From Candidatus Competibacteraceae bacterium (GTDB lineage: Bacteria; Pseudomonadota; Gammaproteobacteria; Competibacterales; Competibacteraceae): 6,515 nucleotides of DNA. Positions 6,257 to 6,515 of this stretch are shown piece by piece (position 1 is the stretch's first letter; each line of letters begins with the position of its first letter). Where the stretch lies: NCBI GenBank assembly GCA_020445005.1, contig JAGRHM010000217.1, positions 1-6,515 on the forward strand. The letters are read 5' to 3'. A model generated the notes under the pieces. That model worked only from the letters and a program-made list of their open reading frames with translations. It did not search any database and had not been told where the DNA came from. Position numbers and translations under genes: made by a program.

Positions 6257-6423
6257 ATTCTCAACAGGACTCCGTGATGTAGCGGTCCGCCTCGCGCTGA
6301 GCGGGCGTAGACCTTGAGTTCGGCAAAGGTGGATTTTCAAAATCACGGGGTCGCCCCAACGTGCTTTACAAGCATCCGATTGTAGTATGGTAACTGCTAG
6401 GGGATGATTTGAGTCAATGGCGG

Positions 6424-6515
6424 ATGAGTAATAAACATGATTTAGTAGGATTCTTTGATTCAGGCGTCGGGGGATTATCGGTGCTCAGACAGGTTCGCGC
6501 CGATCTGCCGCATGA
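6424..6515 (+). CDS. murI: Glutamate racemase, N-terminal fragment (3'-partial)
   Basis: Thirty codons lie in the window before the right edge. The MurI opening is unmistakable: VGFFDSGVGGLSVLRQVRADLPH, in which the Asp-Ser of FDSGVGG holds the first catalytic-side residues of the Asp/Glu racemase fold. MurI supplies D-glutamate for peptidoglycan. The ATG at 6424 has no good Shine-Dalgarno nearby. A TTG at 6409, preceded by AGGGGA at 6399-6404, would add five residues, and the in-frame stop at 6391-6393 limits any further extension. A possible -35 (TTTACA, 6365-6370) with a weak TATGGT (6386-6391) 15 bp on is the only promoter-like match I see, and it is poor. Confidence 0.93.
   Translation, partial: MSNKHDLVGFFDSGVGGLSVLRQVRADLPH

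Noticed and set aside
6347..6374. Small hairpins (GGGG-tcg-CCCC and TGCTT-tac-AAGCA) upstream of murI
   Set aside because: Stems of only 4 and 5 bp are easily expected by chance and have no supporting context.

Overview
The window looks like chromosomal DNA of a GC-rich gammaproteobacterium, probably an environmental lineage rather than an enteric one. Support comes from the style of the PyrF and MurI proteins, a periplasmic PhoPQ-related (PqaA-type) hydrolase and Shine-Dalgarno-led starts. I cannot name the genus from sequence alone. It holds eight protein genes: six complete, plus one cut by each window edge. I see no tRNA, rRNA, CRISPR array or transposase gene.

Left part (1-2450, minus strand): a B12-binding-type radical SAM protein is followed, with an ATGA stop/start overlap, by the N-terminal half of a split transketolase that runs off the left edge. 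Its partner, the C-terminal half, is expected just outside the window. Coupling a radical SAM enzyme to a two-gene transketolase suggests a specialised carbohydrate or secondary-metabolite pathway rather than the pentose phosphate pathway. This is the most interesting part of the window. Upstream of the radical SAM gene is a 139-160 bp gap with two tandem copies of a REP-like palindrome whose arms close a CTTG tetraloop.

Middle (2454-4269, minus strand): a secreted PqaA-like alpha/beta-hydrolase with an intact Ser-Asp-His set, and upstream of it a 92-residue orphan protein with a very strong ribosome binding site. A G/C-rich pair of overlapping, mutually exclusive hairpins lies between them. 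The gene-free stretch 4270-4604 separates the divergent transcription units. It carries an imperfect inverted repeat, a 9-bp direct repeat and a candidate extended -10 promoter facing right.

Right part (4605-6515): a small secreted HdeA/HdeB-like two-cysteine protein and pyrF (orotidine 5'-phosphate decarboxylase) lie head to tail on the plus strand with 6 bp between them. They converge on a minus-strand GNAT acetyltransferase gene across a 38-bp junction with a GC-rich direct repeat. The window ends in the first 30 codons of murI (glutamate racemase), transcribed rightwards and divergent from the acetyltransferase. Pyrimidine and peptidoglycan-precursor functions here are core metabolism; the left half is accessory in character.
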